DNA of 64,000 nt from Cunninghamia lanceolata. Its lineage: Eukaryota; Streptophyta; Pinopsida; Cupressales; Cupressaceae. The notes under the pieces were generated by a model. It worked only from the letters and a program-made list of their open reading frames with translations. It had not been told where the DNA came from and did not search any database. The stretch is from NCBI GenBank assembly GCA_027924645.1, contig BSBN01000860.1, positions 6,758,001 to 6,822,000 of the forward strand, given 5' to 3'. Position numbers and translations under genes: made by a program. Shown piece after piece: positions 1-10,984 of this stretch. Each line of letters opens with the position of its first letter. The first letter of the stretch is position 1.

Positions 1-2
1 GC

Positions 3-191
3 ATATTCACACTTGCATTTCATCTTGGAGCAAATAAGTCTTGGATAAATGACTGGGAGAAGACACTTGGCGTCTATGAGTCAGATGTGGCTGTGGCAGA
101 AGGTTCTATTAATGCTGCGACAAGTGTACCAATAGAAGATGTTGCTCAAGTTGTGTCTAGGTTCATTGCATCTCATAATACTACCATGTGA
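3..191 (+). CDS. 3'-terminal exon of an unrecognised plant gene (partial)
   Basis: Frame 3 is open from the window edge to a TGA at 189-191 and gives 62 residues. The composition is ordinary for a folded soluble protein: hydrophobic, Trp and charged residues are mixed, and the end is VVSRFIASHNTTM. Codon third positions look coding, and the DNA is less AT-rich than what follows. The other two frames close early. No element hallmark is visible, so this may be the last exon of a host gene whose body lies to the left, with a 3' UTR after it. I do not recognise the family. A captured gene fragment or chance openness are the alternatives. Confidence 0.4.
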   Translation: MFTLAFHLGANKSWINDWEKTLGVYESDVAVAEGSINAATSVPIEDVAQVVSRFIASHNTTM

Positions 192-1206
192 AAGGGATGT
201 GATGTGGCATCCTTATCTTCTTAAGAAGCGTGCCTTCATTGCCTCCTTCATTTACTAAAGATAGCCTCTTTCATTTAATAAAGATAGAAGTTTGTTATAA
301 CTACTTGTGATGTGGCTCGATCTGGTCCATTGGCTTGGCCAACCAATCTTGACCCTTCATTCATTTTGAGGTCTATGAAAGGGCTCTTGTTGCTCTCATT
401 TGTACGATTGAAGACTCTGGAATTGTTGCAAAAGCTCTCTGGAATAATATAAGATTCATTGTTTTGGTGACTCTATATATGTTTCTAAGTGTTGCATGGT
501 TTGGATTTCTTCAAGCGAACATTAAGTTAGATTAAGTTTCCTTTAAGTTTATGTTAGTTGGTGGAAGGCTTCATTATTGTTTGTGGTGAAATCTATAAAT
601 TCACACCATTTGTAGTTTGTGGCTTGCAAATTGCAGTGTATGGTTGGTCTGAACAAAACTGAATTTCAATTTGATCCCTATGTTTGTTGAATGTTTCATG
701 AGCATAAGTGATTTAAACATCTGGTAAAACCTTAGAAGATTGCATCAATCTTGTGTAGTTGTCTGTCTTGGCGAAGCAAGATTTGATCTAATTTCATCTG
801 AGCAGTAATTATCTTTGCATCTAGGATTAGATTAGCTTTCTGAACCTTTCATCTTTTGTTCTTTTTTTTTAATTTGGTTAGAATTAGGATCAAGTACATC
901 ATTGCTACATCATACGCCACAAATAGTAGTCCTTACATATTCTGAAAACCTCCTTCATTGAATCAACAACTTGTCGAACAATTGTGTAAGTCCCTTTGTG
1001 TTTACCAGCATAATCATACTCAATCACTGAGCTATCTCTTACAAATTCATAAGAAAGGAACCTTGGAGTCATCTTGTTTGATCGCTTTGTTTAGCATTCG
1101 AGAGGCTTTGCTCAAGAGAGAGTCAGATACTCTGTATTTCACTCTATTGTTGACTTGTCTAAAAACAAACATCAACAGAACCTACTGTTAGGGTTAGCCG
1201 AAAGAA
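192..1206. other. AT-rich stretch, possible 3' UTR or flank
   Basis: No coding domain, LTR boundary or RNA gene is visible. The first few hundred bases could be the 3' UTR of the exon that ends at 191. The short open frame at 958-1191 has no recognisable motif and is not supported as a gene. Confidence 0.4.
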
Positions 1207-1587
1207 GATATCAATTAAATGCAAATAAAGATTAAACAGAGGAATGAAAAACACACAAAAATAATAACAGCGAGAGACAAGTTTTAACGTGGTTCACCCA
1301 AACTTGGGCTACATCCACCAACAGAGAGTCCAATATTATTATCCAGTAAATCAAACCAATTACAACCAGCAATCCTTGCAACTCAATACCGCTGCAAAGA
1401 TATCAATTAAATGCAAATAAAGATTAAACAGAGGAATGAAAAACACACAAAAATAATAACGAGAGACAAGTTTTAACGTGGTTCACCCAAACTTGGGCTA
1501 CATCCACCAACAGAGAGTCCAATATTATTATCCAGTAAATCAAACCGATTACAACCAACAATCCTTGCAACTCAATACCGCTGCAAA
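1207..1587 (+). repeat. Tandem duplication of a ~191-bp LTR-like segment
   Basis: Two nearly identical copies (1207-1398 and 1399-1587) begin GATATCAATTAAATGC and end CAATACCGCTGCAAA. The second copy lacks three bases near AATAATAAC. Each contains the motif AACGTGGTTCACCC followed by GGGCTACATCCACC. That pairing is common in plant Ty1/copia LTRs just downstream of the transcription start, so the segment is most likely an LTR fragment. Confidence 0.6.
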
Positions 1588-1802
1588 ATGCTACAATACA
1601 TCAACGGAAACCCTAACCCTTAGCCGCTTTTATCATGACTTTTGTCGGTTACAAAATAGGGGTTTTTATGTCGGCCAATGAAAAATAAACCCCGCAAGGG
1701 GCGCTGCCCCTTGACCCCGTAGGAATTTGGGGGGAAACCGCGCCGATAAAAGTGGGGTAAATTTAACCTCTGAGTCTGATTAGGCTCCATATAACAACAC
1801 CT
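1588..1802 (+). repeat. LTR-like remnant with a GC-rich hairpin
   Basis: This continues the LTR-like repeat to its left. At 1696-1712 there is a perfect hairpin: AAGGGGC, loop GCT, then GCCCCTT. It stands out in an AT-rich setting. GGGGCGCTGCCCC blocks occur in U5/R regions of several plant copia LTRs. It abuts the copia pol remnant directly, with no gag or integrase between. It shares nothing obvious with the 3' LTR at 3317, so the two may not belong to one element. Confidence 0.45.
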
Positions 1803-3316
1803 ATGAAGTTTGAAGAAGCGGTTGAAAAGAAAGAAGAAGAGATTGATGATATTGAAAGAAACAAAACTTGGGAGCTTGGAAAGATACTAAAAGACAAAAA
1901 AGTGATAGGAGCTAAATGGGTTTACAAGATAAAGTACAAAAAGTGATGGTACAATTGACAAATACAAAGTTAGATTGGTTGCCAAAGGATATGCTCAAAG
2001 GTATGGTATAGACTATAAAGAGACCTACGCACTTGTTGCAAGGCATGACACTATAAGATTGATATTATCACTAGTAGCTCAAAAAGGATGGAAAGTACAC
2101 CAATTAGATGTGAAAAGCGCATTTTTGAATGGTTACATTGACGAGGAAGCACATGTGGATCAGCCACAAGGATTTGAAAAAGAAGGCAAAAAAGGATATG
2201 TTTACGAGTTGAAGAAAGCACTCTATGGTTTGAAACAAGCACCAAGAGCATGGTATTCAAGAATTGATAAATGGTTCTAAGCAAATGGATATGTGAGAAG
2301 CAAGAATGAGGCTACACTATATTTCGAGAAGGAAGGTAATGAAACATTTTATGTTTGTCTAAATGTTGATGATCTTATCTCTACAGGATGCCCAAATAGG
2401 ACAAAAAAAGAATTCAAAGATGCAATGATGAAAGAATTTGAAATGGCTGATTTAGGACTGATGAAATACTTTCTTGGCATGGAAGTATGCCAATCTCATG
2501 GTAAGATCTTTATTTGTCAAGCTAAGTATGTGCAAGATATGTTGAAGAAGTTTAATATGCTAGATTGTAAAGGCGTTGATGCATTAATTGCAAATGAAGA
2601 AAATATGATGAAAGAAGACAGATCACCGAAGATAGATGAAAGGAAATATAGAAGTATTGTTGGAAGCTTAATGTATTTGATAACTACAAGGCTAGATATG
2701 ATATTTGCAATATCATTGATTTCAAGGTTTATTAGCGAACCTACAGAAAGACATCTACAAGTAGCAAAAAGAATACTTAAGTATGTGAAAGGAACAAATG
2801 ATAAATGGAATCCATTATTATTCAGTTGAAGATTCTAAATTGTTTAGTTATTTAGATGTAGATTGGGCAGGATCATCAAATGATAGAAAGACGCATTATG
2901 ACATTGTTTTACACTAGGAAGTGGATTGATTACACAGAGTTCAAAGAAGTAGAATACAGTGGCATTATCAAGTATAGAAGCAAAATATGTTGCATTAACA
3001 GCAACATGTACACAAGCAATTTGGTTAACAACAGTTTTGGAAGATCTAGGACAATAATAAAGAAATCCAACATATATTTTGTGACAATGGTGGAGCAATA
3101 CAATTAAGTAAAAATTTAATATTTCATACAAGGACAAAACACATAGAATTGAAGCACCATTATGTAAGAGAGTTGGTACAAGAGAAAAGTTGAAATTCAT
3201 TTTTGTAGGCCAAAAAAACAGTTGGCAAATATGATGACTAAAGGGTTAGGAAAGATAATACATTCAAAGTTGAAGACAAAGTTGCAAATATAGGGATTTG
3301 ACATCAAGGGGGAGAA
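1803..3316 (+). pseudogene. Ty1/copia reverse transcriptase-RNase H remnant (5'-truncated)
   Basis: The translation matches the copia RVT_2 domain in order. It shows GAKWVYKIK (~1908), the [16 protein letters not shown] block (from ~1965), [35 protein letters not shown], then RNase H traces up to KHIELKHHYVRE near 3170. Gag, protease and integrase are absent. Lesions include a frameshift near 1938, an in-frame TAA at 2278-2280, and several frameshifts after 2829. The catalytic YVDD box reads NVDD at 2362-2373, so the Tyr is lost but both Asp remain. It ends in a purine tract beside a 3' LTR. The element cannot be active. Confidence 0.93.
3306..3316 (+). other. Copia polypurine tract
   Basis: AAGGGGGAGAA directly precedes the TGTATG that opens the 3' LTR. 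It is the primer site for plus-strand DNA synthesis in LTR retrotransposons. Confidence 0.85.
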
Positions 3317-3905
3317 TGTATGAAAATCTGATGTCAAACAACAGAATGTTAATGCTGAAGAAGTTAAGAATGTTGATGAAGATAAGTGATGCTAACGAAA
3401 TCAAAAGAAGCTGACGAAGTCGAACTATTGATGCCGACAAAGTTGAACTGTTGTTGTTGAAGTCATAGTTGCTAATGAAGAGCTCAATTCATGAAGACCA
3501 ACATTGTTTAGGAAACTAATTTTAGGAGATTTTAATCTTAAATTTGGAGTGCAATTTTTAGGAGTATGTTGAGGTTAGTCATTGTTTTAGAACTATTAAG
3601 TTGTTGTTGGTGTAGGATTTTTTGGAGTTTTAGGAACTATTTTTAGAAGGCTGGAACAGATTTTTAGACACCTAGTTTGTAGTATTTTAGCAACTATTTT
3701 TTCTAGTTTTATCGCCCAGTTGGAAAACTGCATGTTGCTTTAATTGTTTTTTACAAATTTTTTAGGAGTGTCAAATTCCATATTAGATGTATTATTTTAG
3801 TTTGTAGAGAAACATTTTGAAAGGGAAAATTAGAGTAAATAAAGACTCAAAGAAGTCAATTCAATATAAATAAAAGTTTTTTTTCAATACGTAATTTCTA
3901 AGCAG
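3317..3905 (+). repeat. 3' LTR of the copia remnant
   Basis: It starts TGTATG right after the polypurine tract. It has an A/T-rich polyadenylation-like end (AATATAAATAAAAG near 3870). The right boundary is uncertain: CA dinucleotides near 3890-3910 are candidates, and no matching 5' LTR is present to fix it. Confidence 0.6.
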
Positions 3906-3989
3906 CCTTGTCCCATACTAAATTTATTAATACCTATGCATTGAACAGTTGACAAATGAGAAGCTTGATACTACATGAGTAATAAACTG

Positions 3990-4674
3990 GGGCTTTGTGA
4001 TCCCAATGTTGGCCACCATTGTTCTAACTCTACTCAGCATACATGGAAAAATCTTCACTTTGGCACTAAAAGGGTTTTCAAGCAGCTTGACAGAACCATG
4101 CTTTTTAGGTCAACCTATTTTTTCTTTTGATAATTGTTTTTTGTTGCCAATCGAGCCTCTACTAGAAATTGTCATTTCTAACCATTTTTTTAGGTTTTGT
4201 ATTGAATGGGAAGCCATCACACCAAAGGTGGAAAAAAACATTTTTTCTCAACATGTCATTGATGAGTCATAAGCCCACACATGCGCACATACAACATATC
4301 TAGAACCTTGAGCCACATCATTGGCTGGATTCAATGGTGGAATGATGCTATTAGGTGTACTTCTCACTTTTTGCACATATATGGGCACCAATTGGCATTT
4401 TTCTTGTTGTCATTCATACAAGGCCACTACCTTGGAGCTCCATTGCGCCTTCGCCAAGCTGGAAGAGCAACCATTTTCACCTACTCTACAACTAAGAGTG
4501 GCCAAGCTCCAGCAACATAAACAAATTCTTGATAATCATATAGCTTGGGAAGCCCAAATTAAAGCACATCTTCACTCGCTCAAGATTGGGGACAAGGTTT
4601 CCAAAGAATTTTTTCAATCCTTGTGCGCTTGTCAAGTTTTCGAGAAAATCAAGTGCATCAGGGAGGGCTCAGCA
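3990..4674 (+). pseudogene. L1-type LINE remnant, endonuclease tail and linker (upstream part)
   Basis: Near 4030-4110 one frame reads TWKNLHFGTKR followed by KQLDRTM. This fits the end of the LINE AP endonuclease (FTWSN...LDR). At 4440-4670 a frame reads SLKIGDKVSKEFFQS and then KIKCIREG. This fits the linker before the reverse transcriptase (usually GDRNTKFF...IKSI). The 5' part of the LINE is missing. The reading resumes on the far side of the LTR element at 10985, so this is one LINE cut in two. Frames are broken throughout. Confidence 0.75.
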
Positions 4675-6266
4675 TGTAAGGTCGCCATTTTAAGCGTGCA
4701 TCAGAGTTAGAGGATTTAGCCTATCACTGGGTCTTTGTAGGCTAATATTGGTGATTATAGGACCCTGTTGTGGATTTATTTGGCTCTCCAGAGGGCAGTT
4801 GTATGTGTTTTCATCTCCAGATCCTTCATATGTTCTAAGGCAATTGATATTCAGGGGTTTCTGGCTCTATTTGCATATACTCACTATTTATAGTACGTCA
4901 GTTGGACATTAGAGACCCACCTTACTATTTTTAGTAAGGCATCCAGATTGTTAGTGGGAACTGTGGGCTAGTTAGTGATAAAGTCAGAATCATTAAATAA
5001 TGATTATTAATGGAGTTATGACATTTAATTATTATTAAAGTGTTACTTTAATAATAATTAATTATTTTGAAGGAATGTTATATTGACTTCATGTGACTTT
5101 ATAATTGAGGGGTATTTAATATCATAAAATCAAAATATAAAGTGTGAACATTAAATGACTTTATTTGACTTTATGATAAAAAGGTCATTTAATGATTATA
5201 AAGTCAAATTATTTAAAAGTGCATTTAAGTTATATTGGGGGCCCACTTTAAGAGATGATATAGCGTTATATTAAATGCTTTTAAAGTATACTTTATTATA
5301 AGTGATAAAGTGTTATTTAAAAGGAGATGAAATTAAAGTGAAATTAAAGGAGATGAAGCCAAATACCAATTGAATATTATATAAAGGCTTTTTGAAAAGG
5401 ATTTCATTATCATTTGATCATTCTACAAATTGGAGTTTAATGTTTTGGAGAGCTCTTCTCTTGGAGAGGAAGAAACTAGGGTTTCAGCATACTTGGCATT
5501 GGAGAACAAAGTTCTCTTCATTGTTCTTGCATTCTGAGGTTGTGAAATACAAGCTGAAGATTGCCTACCTGATTGGCTTCATACAAGAGTCAACATTGAG
5601 CTAATTGGTGAAAGCTTCATTACGGGTTTGAGTAGATTTGAAGATTAAAATTAGAAGATATTCATTGCTGTTTGCATTTATTGCTATGAGCTCTTTGTTG
5701 GGCCATACATTCCATTCTTCTATTGCAGGCCATACAATCTCTTTTGCTGAGTGTCTGGAGATAAGGCTGAAACGCTTTTTGTTTGAAAAGAATTTGTCTT
5801 GCATTGAGCGCGGCTAGGGCAGGACTTCATTTCAGCAGCTAATTAAAGGTGGAGAACTTATCTATTTGTGTCGGGCGTCCATTGTTAGGGTTTCACAATG
5901 GCTGCTACAGATTTACATTTCCAGATTGCTGCTATAATGTTCAGACCTGCATTAAATGTGTTTACATTCTGAGTATGATGTCTATTTATTTATCAAGCGT
6001 TATATTAAGAGCTGAATTGGATATTTGTATTGGTAAACAATTGTATGTAAACTGATTTGAATGAATATCTAAAGAGGTTGTTACAGCAGTCAATTTAATT
6101 GTCATTATCTTTATTTGCATTTACATTATAATATCATTTGCATACTTGGCATTATCACCATCTAAACTCAAAACAAGCGAAAAACATTGAAACATTCAAT
6201 AACACTGAAAGGATCAAATCAGCAGTTGCACGCAATTTTGTATTTAGGAGAACAAGGGTTATTACA
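4675..6266 (+). repeat. 5' LTR of the pol-less element
   Basis: 1592 bp, TG...CA bounded. It aligns along its length with 9396-10984, with a few differences per hundred bases by eye. The first 20 bases are more diverged here than in the 3' copy, which begins TGTAATATCCCC. Confidence 0.93.
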
Positions 6267-6278
6267 GTGGTATCAGAG
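6267..6278 (+). other. Primer-binding site (initiator tRNA-Met)
   Basis: TGGTATCAGAG at 6268-6278, one base after the LTR end. It is complementary to the 3' end of plant initiator tRNA-Met. Confidence 0.93.
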
Positions 6279-7462
6279 AGGTTTATTGCCATCCTATTAG
6301 GTTAATCAGAAATATTCAATTGCATGTCAGAGATTTCATGTTGCATGTCAAGATTTGGGTTTGCATGTTAGTGATCAGCACTTCCATGTCAGTCTTAATG
6401 GTTGCATGTGTGGTATCAGAGTTTCATATTTGTGCTTCATTGGAGGATTTACATCAGATTTTACAAGGGTTTTAATTTGCAGATCAGAAGTTTATTAAAG
6501 ATAAATAATATAGAATATCTTTGTTATTGGCTGTGCTTTCCCTTCATTGGCACATGGGAATTACTTGTGCATATCTTTAGTGATTACCTTTAGAAATTCA
6601 AAGGGGTTGGAAGAGCGATTTCCAGATTGTTGGAGGCACAATCTTTAGAAGCCAATTAGTTGCTGTTAGCAACCTCTATTGGCAGCCACGTGGGTATTTG
6701 TGGAAGACATAGAACTTGAGTTTAGGCAATATATATTGTAGTCTTCATCCATTGTTCCTGTCTCAAATCAATTAGCAACAAAATATCAGAGATTTCTCCT
6801 CATATTCGTGTAATGATTTCCAGTTGTATGTTGATCAAAGCTGTAGCAACATTATTTTACTAGGACAGCAAAATGGGTATGTGGAATACTTCATATTTTA
6901 GCAATATATTTTTTTGGGTATTATTGATGCATTGAGTGAGGAGGATTCATGCCACCACAAGTCTGATTTTTCAAATCAGACCATAGAAAACAAATCAGAA
7001 AATTCATTAGTTGGAAAAGAGTCCCAGGATCGTGAGTTGGATGGACATGCAGTTACATTGTAAGCAAAAATGTGTGAAGATAATGTTATATCAGCAGCTT
7101 CTACATTACCAGTTGAGCCATCCTTTGAGGTACATAGCAGCAGTGCCTTAGTTGTTGATGTGTGCACAGTTGATAGCACACATGATGCTGCTTATCATGA
7201 GGTGAGTGATGACGATTCAGCCTCATATCACAGTCCAGATTTTTAATCTGAGGACTTGTATGGGAGTGATAAATCACAGTCATCGTCATTTTGTTGGGCA
7301 ACTAAAGGTGAATGACAGTATGATTGCCACAACCATTGAGCATTTTGATGTTGCTCGTCAGATGTTGGCTACTTTTGGCTGGAGTACTCCTATGACAGAT
7401 GAGCACGGTGATAGTGGCCTTTCCTTGCAGAGTTTCATGCCCTCCGAGAAGCAATTGGAATA
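6279..7462 (+). other. Leader and degraded 5' part of the element's coding region
   Basis: About 600 bp of leader has no long frame. From about 6915 a Ser/Asp/Glu-rich frame (for example EVSDDDSASYHSPDF) continues with a few stops to ~7245. Another frame carries RQMLATFGWSTPMTDEHG and passes by a frameshift near 7435 into HALREAIGIMKQNYLQ. The element's protein therefore probably began well before the ATG at 7463 and has since been broken. Confidence 0.5.
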
Positions 7463-9400
7463 ATGAAACAAAATTACCTACAGTTACTTGCTGACAGAGA
7501 TTACCTTCCCAAGTGGGATGGAATTTGTTTTGATGCATTGAAGGGAAAGGAGGAGGAGATTGATGAGCTCACTCATGAGCTTGAGGTGACTTTGGACTCG
7601 TTGAAGAGTGCCCAGTTGGCCCTTCAGGAGTCACAGTCGCGGATAGATGAGCTTACCGTGGAGTTGAGTTTGGCACAGTCTTCACCATCTACAAACATAG
7701 ATCAAGTTTCTATGGCAACAGTGGGTGAGGAGCATATATCCACGGATTATGGTTCTGAGCAGGTAGAGGATGTGGTTACATCCATCATAGATTTTGGTGC
7801 AGTTGATTCCGATGGGATGAGTATAGTAGTGGAGAGTTGTAGAGAACCACATGTTACACCAGGTTCTCCTGAGATTAGTCCCATGACAGGTGTTACAAGT
7901 CCGAGTATTGATAGCTCTTGTGTTGCAGTGGTGGATTCACCAGAGAGTTGTGTGACAATACACGACACTATGCCGTCTTCTTCACAGGGGATTCGCAAAG
8001 TGCCATCTGGTTGGGAGTTTCGCTCTCGTGTTGATTTGTTTCCTTCCCCTAGAAGCAAATCGGTTACTTCATCCCATACAGCTGATCTTGGGTTACAGCT
8101 TGAACCACAGAGTGGGAGAGATCAGTTGCAGGTTACAGAAGATAAGGTTAATTCAGCCTTATATTGTTTTTACTGCGTCGATGTGTTTGTTGAGTACCTG
8201 TTTGAGAGTCCGGAGTTTCAAGAGGGTCCGTGTGGAGCCACCGAGGATACTCTCATTCGAGGTTCGCGCTGCATCGAGCGTGCTATGGGGGCAATTGTAG
8301 ATACTCTGACTACAATGCTTCCTAATAGAGATTTTGTGATTGGGTTTGCTGAGAGGGTTACTAGAGCCCCTACCCAATAAGCTTTTCGGAGTCAGAGATT
8401 GGAGCCATCTTTTGATTGTAGAGTTGTTAGTGATGAGCCATTGACCAAGGTTGGAGTTTTTTATCGCGACTGCATAGTGAGGAGTGCTCATCACTTTTCT
8501 TTTGATCCACACACGGAGGATTTGATGATGCATCAGTGTGGATTGGCTCTAGGGTTATACCATCCTTTGTGGGATGGATATTTACCATCTTCAATAGATG
8601 GAGTTAGTGGCTGCAAGTACCTGACCCAGTTATTTGCAAGGGATTACTTGCAAGATCAGACATTGGTTTCCCATCATGTTGACATGTATCCGACAAAGTT
8701 TGCTACTTCTATGTCACAGAGACTACCTGTGGATGCATGGCTTCAGAGAGATTATGGTATCAGTAGACATGATGGCTTAGTTGGATATCATATCCATGAG
8801 AGTTTAGTAGAGTATGGAGGGAGATTTGATGTAGCAGATGCTTCCAGGTATTTTTATCTCTACATGATAGATGGATGTGAGTTCCGTTTGCATTGGGATA
8901 CTGGTGGTGACAGGGTTAGCACTACAGTTTGAATGGGTCCCATTGGTTGGCTTCACCACTTCTGGCATGGTGAAGTTGAGATCAGTGTTGAACAGCAGAA
9001 GTCTGAGGGTGCTTTACATGGCAGACTTCTATTCCGAATTTGGGATCCAGGTATTGGTTGTTGGACACTCTTCAATGTGCTGTGGGATCCTTTGTGTGCA
9101 TCAGGATTCCAGTCAGAGTTCATTGGTGAGTATTGCAATATGTACATGGTGTGGATTGTTTGCAGTTTCACCTTGGGCTCTCATGTACATGAGTTGAGTT
9201 TGATGCACAATTTTAGAGCGCATGGTTTAGAAAGTTGGTCTGTTGTCTATGTTTGCGCAGTTGTGTTTATGCTAGTGCTGCAGCAATTGTGTTCTTGTGT
9301 GGGACATTACACAGTCTTCTTTTGGACCTCTGGTGGAGTGGAGTTTCTTTGTAGTGGAGATTGCTTGGGCACAAACAATTTCAGGGAGAGCGGACTGTAA
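7463..9400 (+). pseudogene. Long unrecognised frame of the pol-less LTR element
   Basis: One frame runs about 646 codons up to the 3' LTR with only two internal stops, TAA at 8378-8380 and TGA at 8930-8932. Residues ~25-80 are rich in Glu, Leu and Gln in heptad-like spacing (KGKEEEIDELTHELE), suggesting a coiled coil. A Ser/Thr/Pro/acidic linker follows to about residue 215. After the first stop comes a compact, Trp/Tyr/His-rich segment (for example LALGLYHPLWDGYLPSS). The last ~150 codons are hydrophobic in patches. No retropepsin DTG/DSG, RT DD box, zinc knuckle or integrase HHCC is present. It could be a divergent Gag, a captured host gene or a novel accessory protein. I cannot assign it. 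Confidence 0.6.
9381..9395 (+). other. Polypurine tract of the pol-less element
   Basis: CAGGGAGAGCGGAC lies directly before the TGTAATATCCCC that opens the 3' LTR. It is purine-rich but interrupted. Confidence 0.6.
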
Positions 9401-10984
9401 TATCCCCATTTTGAGCGTGCATCAGAGTTAGATTTAGCCTATCACTGGGTCCTTGTAGGCTAATATTGGTGATTAGAGGACTCTGTTGTGGAGTTATTTG
9501 GCTCTCCAGAGGGCAATTGTCTATGTTTTCATCTCCAAATCCTTCATATGTTCTAAGGCAATTGATATTCAGGGGTTTCTGGCTCTATTTGCATATACTT
9601 ACTATATATAGTAAGTCAGTTGGACATTAGAGACCCACCTTACTATTTTTAGTAAGGCATCCAGATTGTTAGTGGGAACTGTGGGCTAGTTAGTGATGAA
9701 GTCAGAATCATTAAATAATGATTATTAATGGAGTTATGACATTTAATTATTATTACAGTGTTACTTTAATAATAATTAATTATTTTGAAGGAATATTATA
9801 TTGACTTCATGTGACTTTATAATTGAGGGGTATTTAATATCATAAAGTCAAAATATAAAGTGTGAACATTAAATGACTTTATTTGACTTTATGATAAAAA
9901 GGTCATTTAATAATTATAAAGTCGAGTTATTTAAAAGTGCATTTAAGTTATATTGGGGGCCCACTTTAAGAGATGATATAAAGTTATATTAAATGCTTTT
10001 AAAGTATACTTTATTATAAGTGATAAATTATTATTTAAAAGGAGATGAAATTAAAGTGAAATTAAAGGAGATGAAGCCAAATACCAATTGAATATTATAT
10101 AAAGGCTTTTTGAAAAGGATTTCATTATCATTTGATCATTCTACAAATTGGAGTTTAATGTTTTGGAGAGCTCTTCTCTTGGAGAGGAAGAAACTAGGGT
10201 TTCAGCATGCTTGGAATTGGAGAACGAAGTTCTCTTCATTGTTCTTGCATTCTGAGGTTGTGAAATACTAGCTGAATATTGCCTACCTAATTGGCTTCAT
10301 ACAGGAGTCAACATTGAGCTAATTGGTGAAAGCTTCATTAAGGGTTTGAGCAGATTTGAAGATTAAAATCAGAAGCTATTCATTGCTATTTGCATTTATT
10401 GCTGTGAGCTCTTTGTTGGGCCATACATTCCATTCTTCTATTGCAGGCCGTACAATCTCTTATGCTGAGTGTCTGGAGATAAGGCTGAAATGCCTTTTGT
10501 TTGAAAAGAATTTGTCTTGCATTGAGGGCGGCTAGGGCAGGACTTCATTTCAGCAGCTAATTAAAGGTGGAGAACTTATCTATTTGTGTTGGGTGTCCAT
10601 TGTTAGGGTTTCACAGTGACTGCTACAGATTTACATTTCCAGATTGCTGCTATAATGTTCAGACCTGCATTAAATGTGTTTACATTCTGGGTATGAGGTC
10701 CATTTATTTATCAAGCATTATATTAAGAGCTGAATTGGATATTTGTATCGGTAAACAATTGTATGTAAACTGATTTGAATGAATTTCTAAAGAGGTTGTT
10801 ACAGCAGTCAGTTTAATTGTCATTATCTTTATTTGCATTTACATTACAATATCATTTGCATACCTGGCATTATCACCATCTAAACTCAAAACAAGCGAAA
10901 AACATTGAAACATTCAATAACACTCACAGGATCAGATCAGCAGTTGCACGAAATTTTGTATTTAGGAGAACAAGGGTTATTACA
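9396..10984 (+). repeat. 3' LTR of the pol-less element
   Basis: 1589 bp, starts TGTAATATCCCC and ends GGGTTATTACA. It matches the 5' LTR. The LINE sequence resumes right after it. Confidence 0.93.

Larger units (their letters stand above)
4675..10984 (+). mobile_element. Complete non-autonomous LTR retrotransposon without pol, inserted in a LINE
   Basis: Two ~1.59-kb LTRs (4675-6266, 9396-10984) start TGTAA and end TTACA. An initiator tRNA-Met primer-binding site follows the left LTR and a purine tract precedes the right one. The flanks CAGCA (4670-4674) and CGGCA (10985-10989) match at four of five bases, as expected for an aged 5-bp target duplication. LINE coding sequence resumes on both sides. 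The ~3.1-kb interior shows no protease, RT, RNase H or integrase, but holds a long unrecognised frame (7463-9400). It resembles a large non-autonomous retrotransposon that must borrow enzymes from a relative. Confidence 0.88.

Noticed and set aside
1207..1802. 5' LTR of the copia remnant at 1803
   Set aside because: It shows no similarity to the 3' LTR at 3317. It may be from a different element.
3997..4272. 91-codon open frame resembling a small membrane protein
   Set aside because: Another frame here carries LINE endonuclease motifs, so this is an out-of-frame reading of the LINE.
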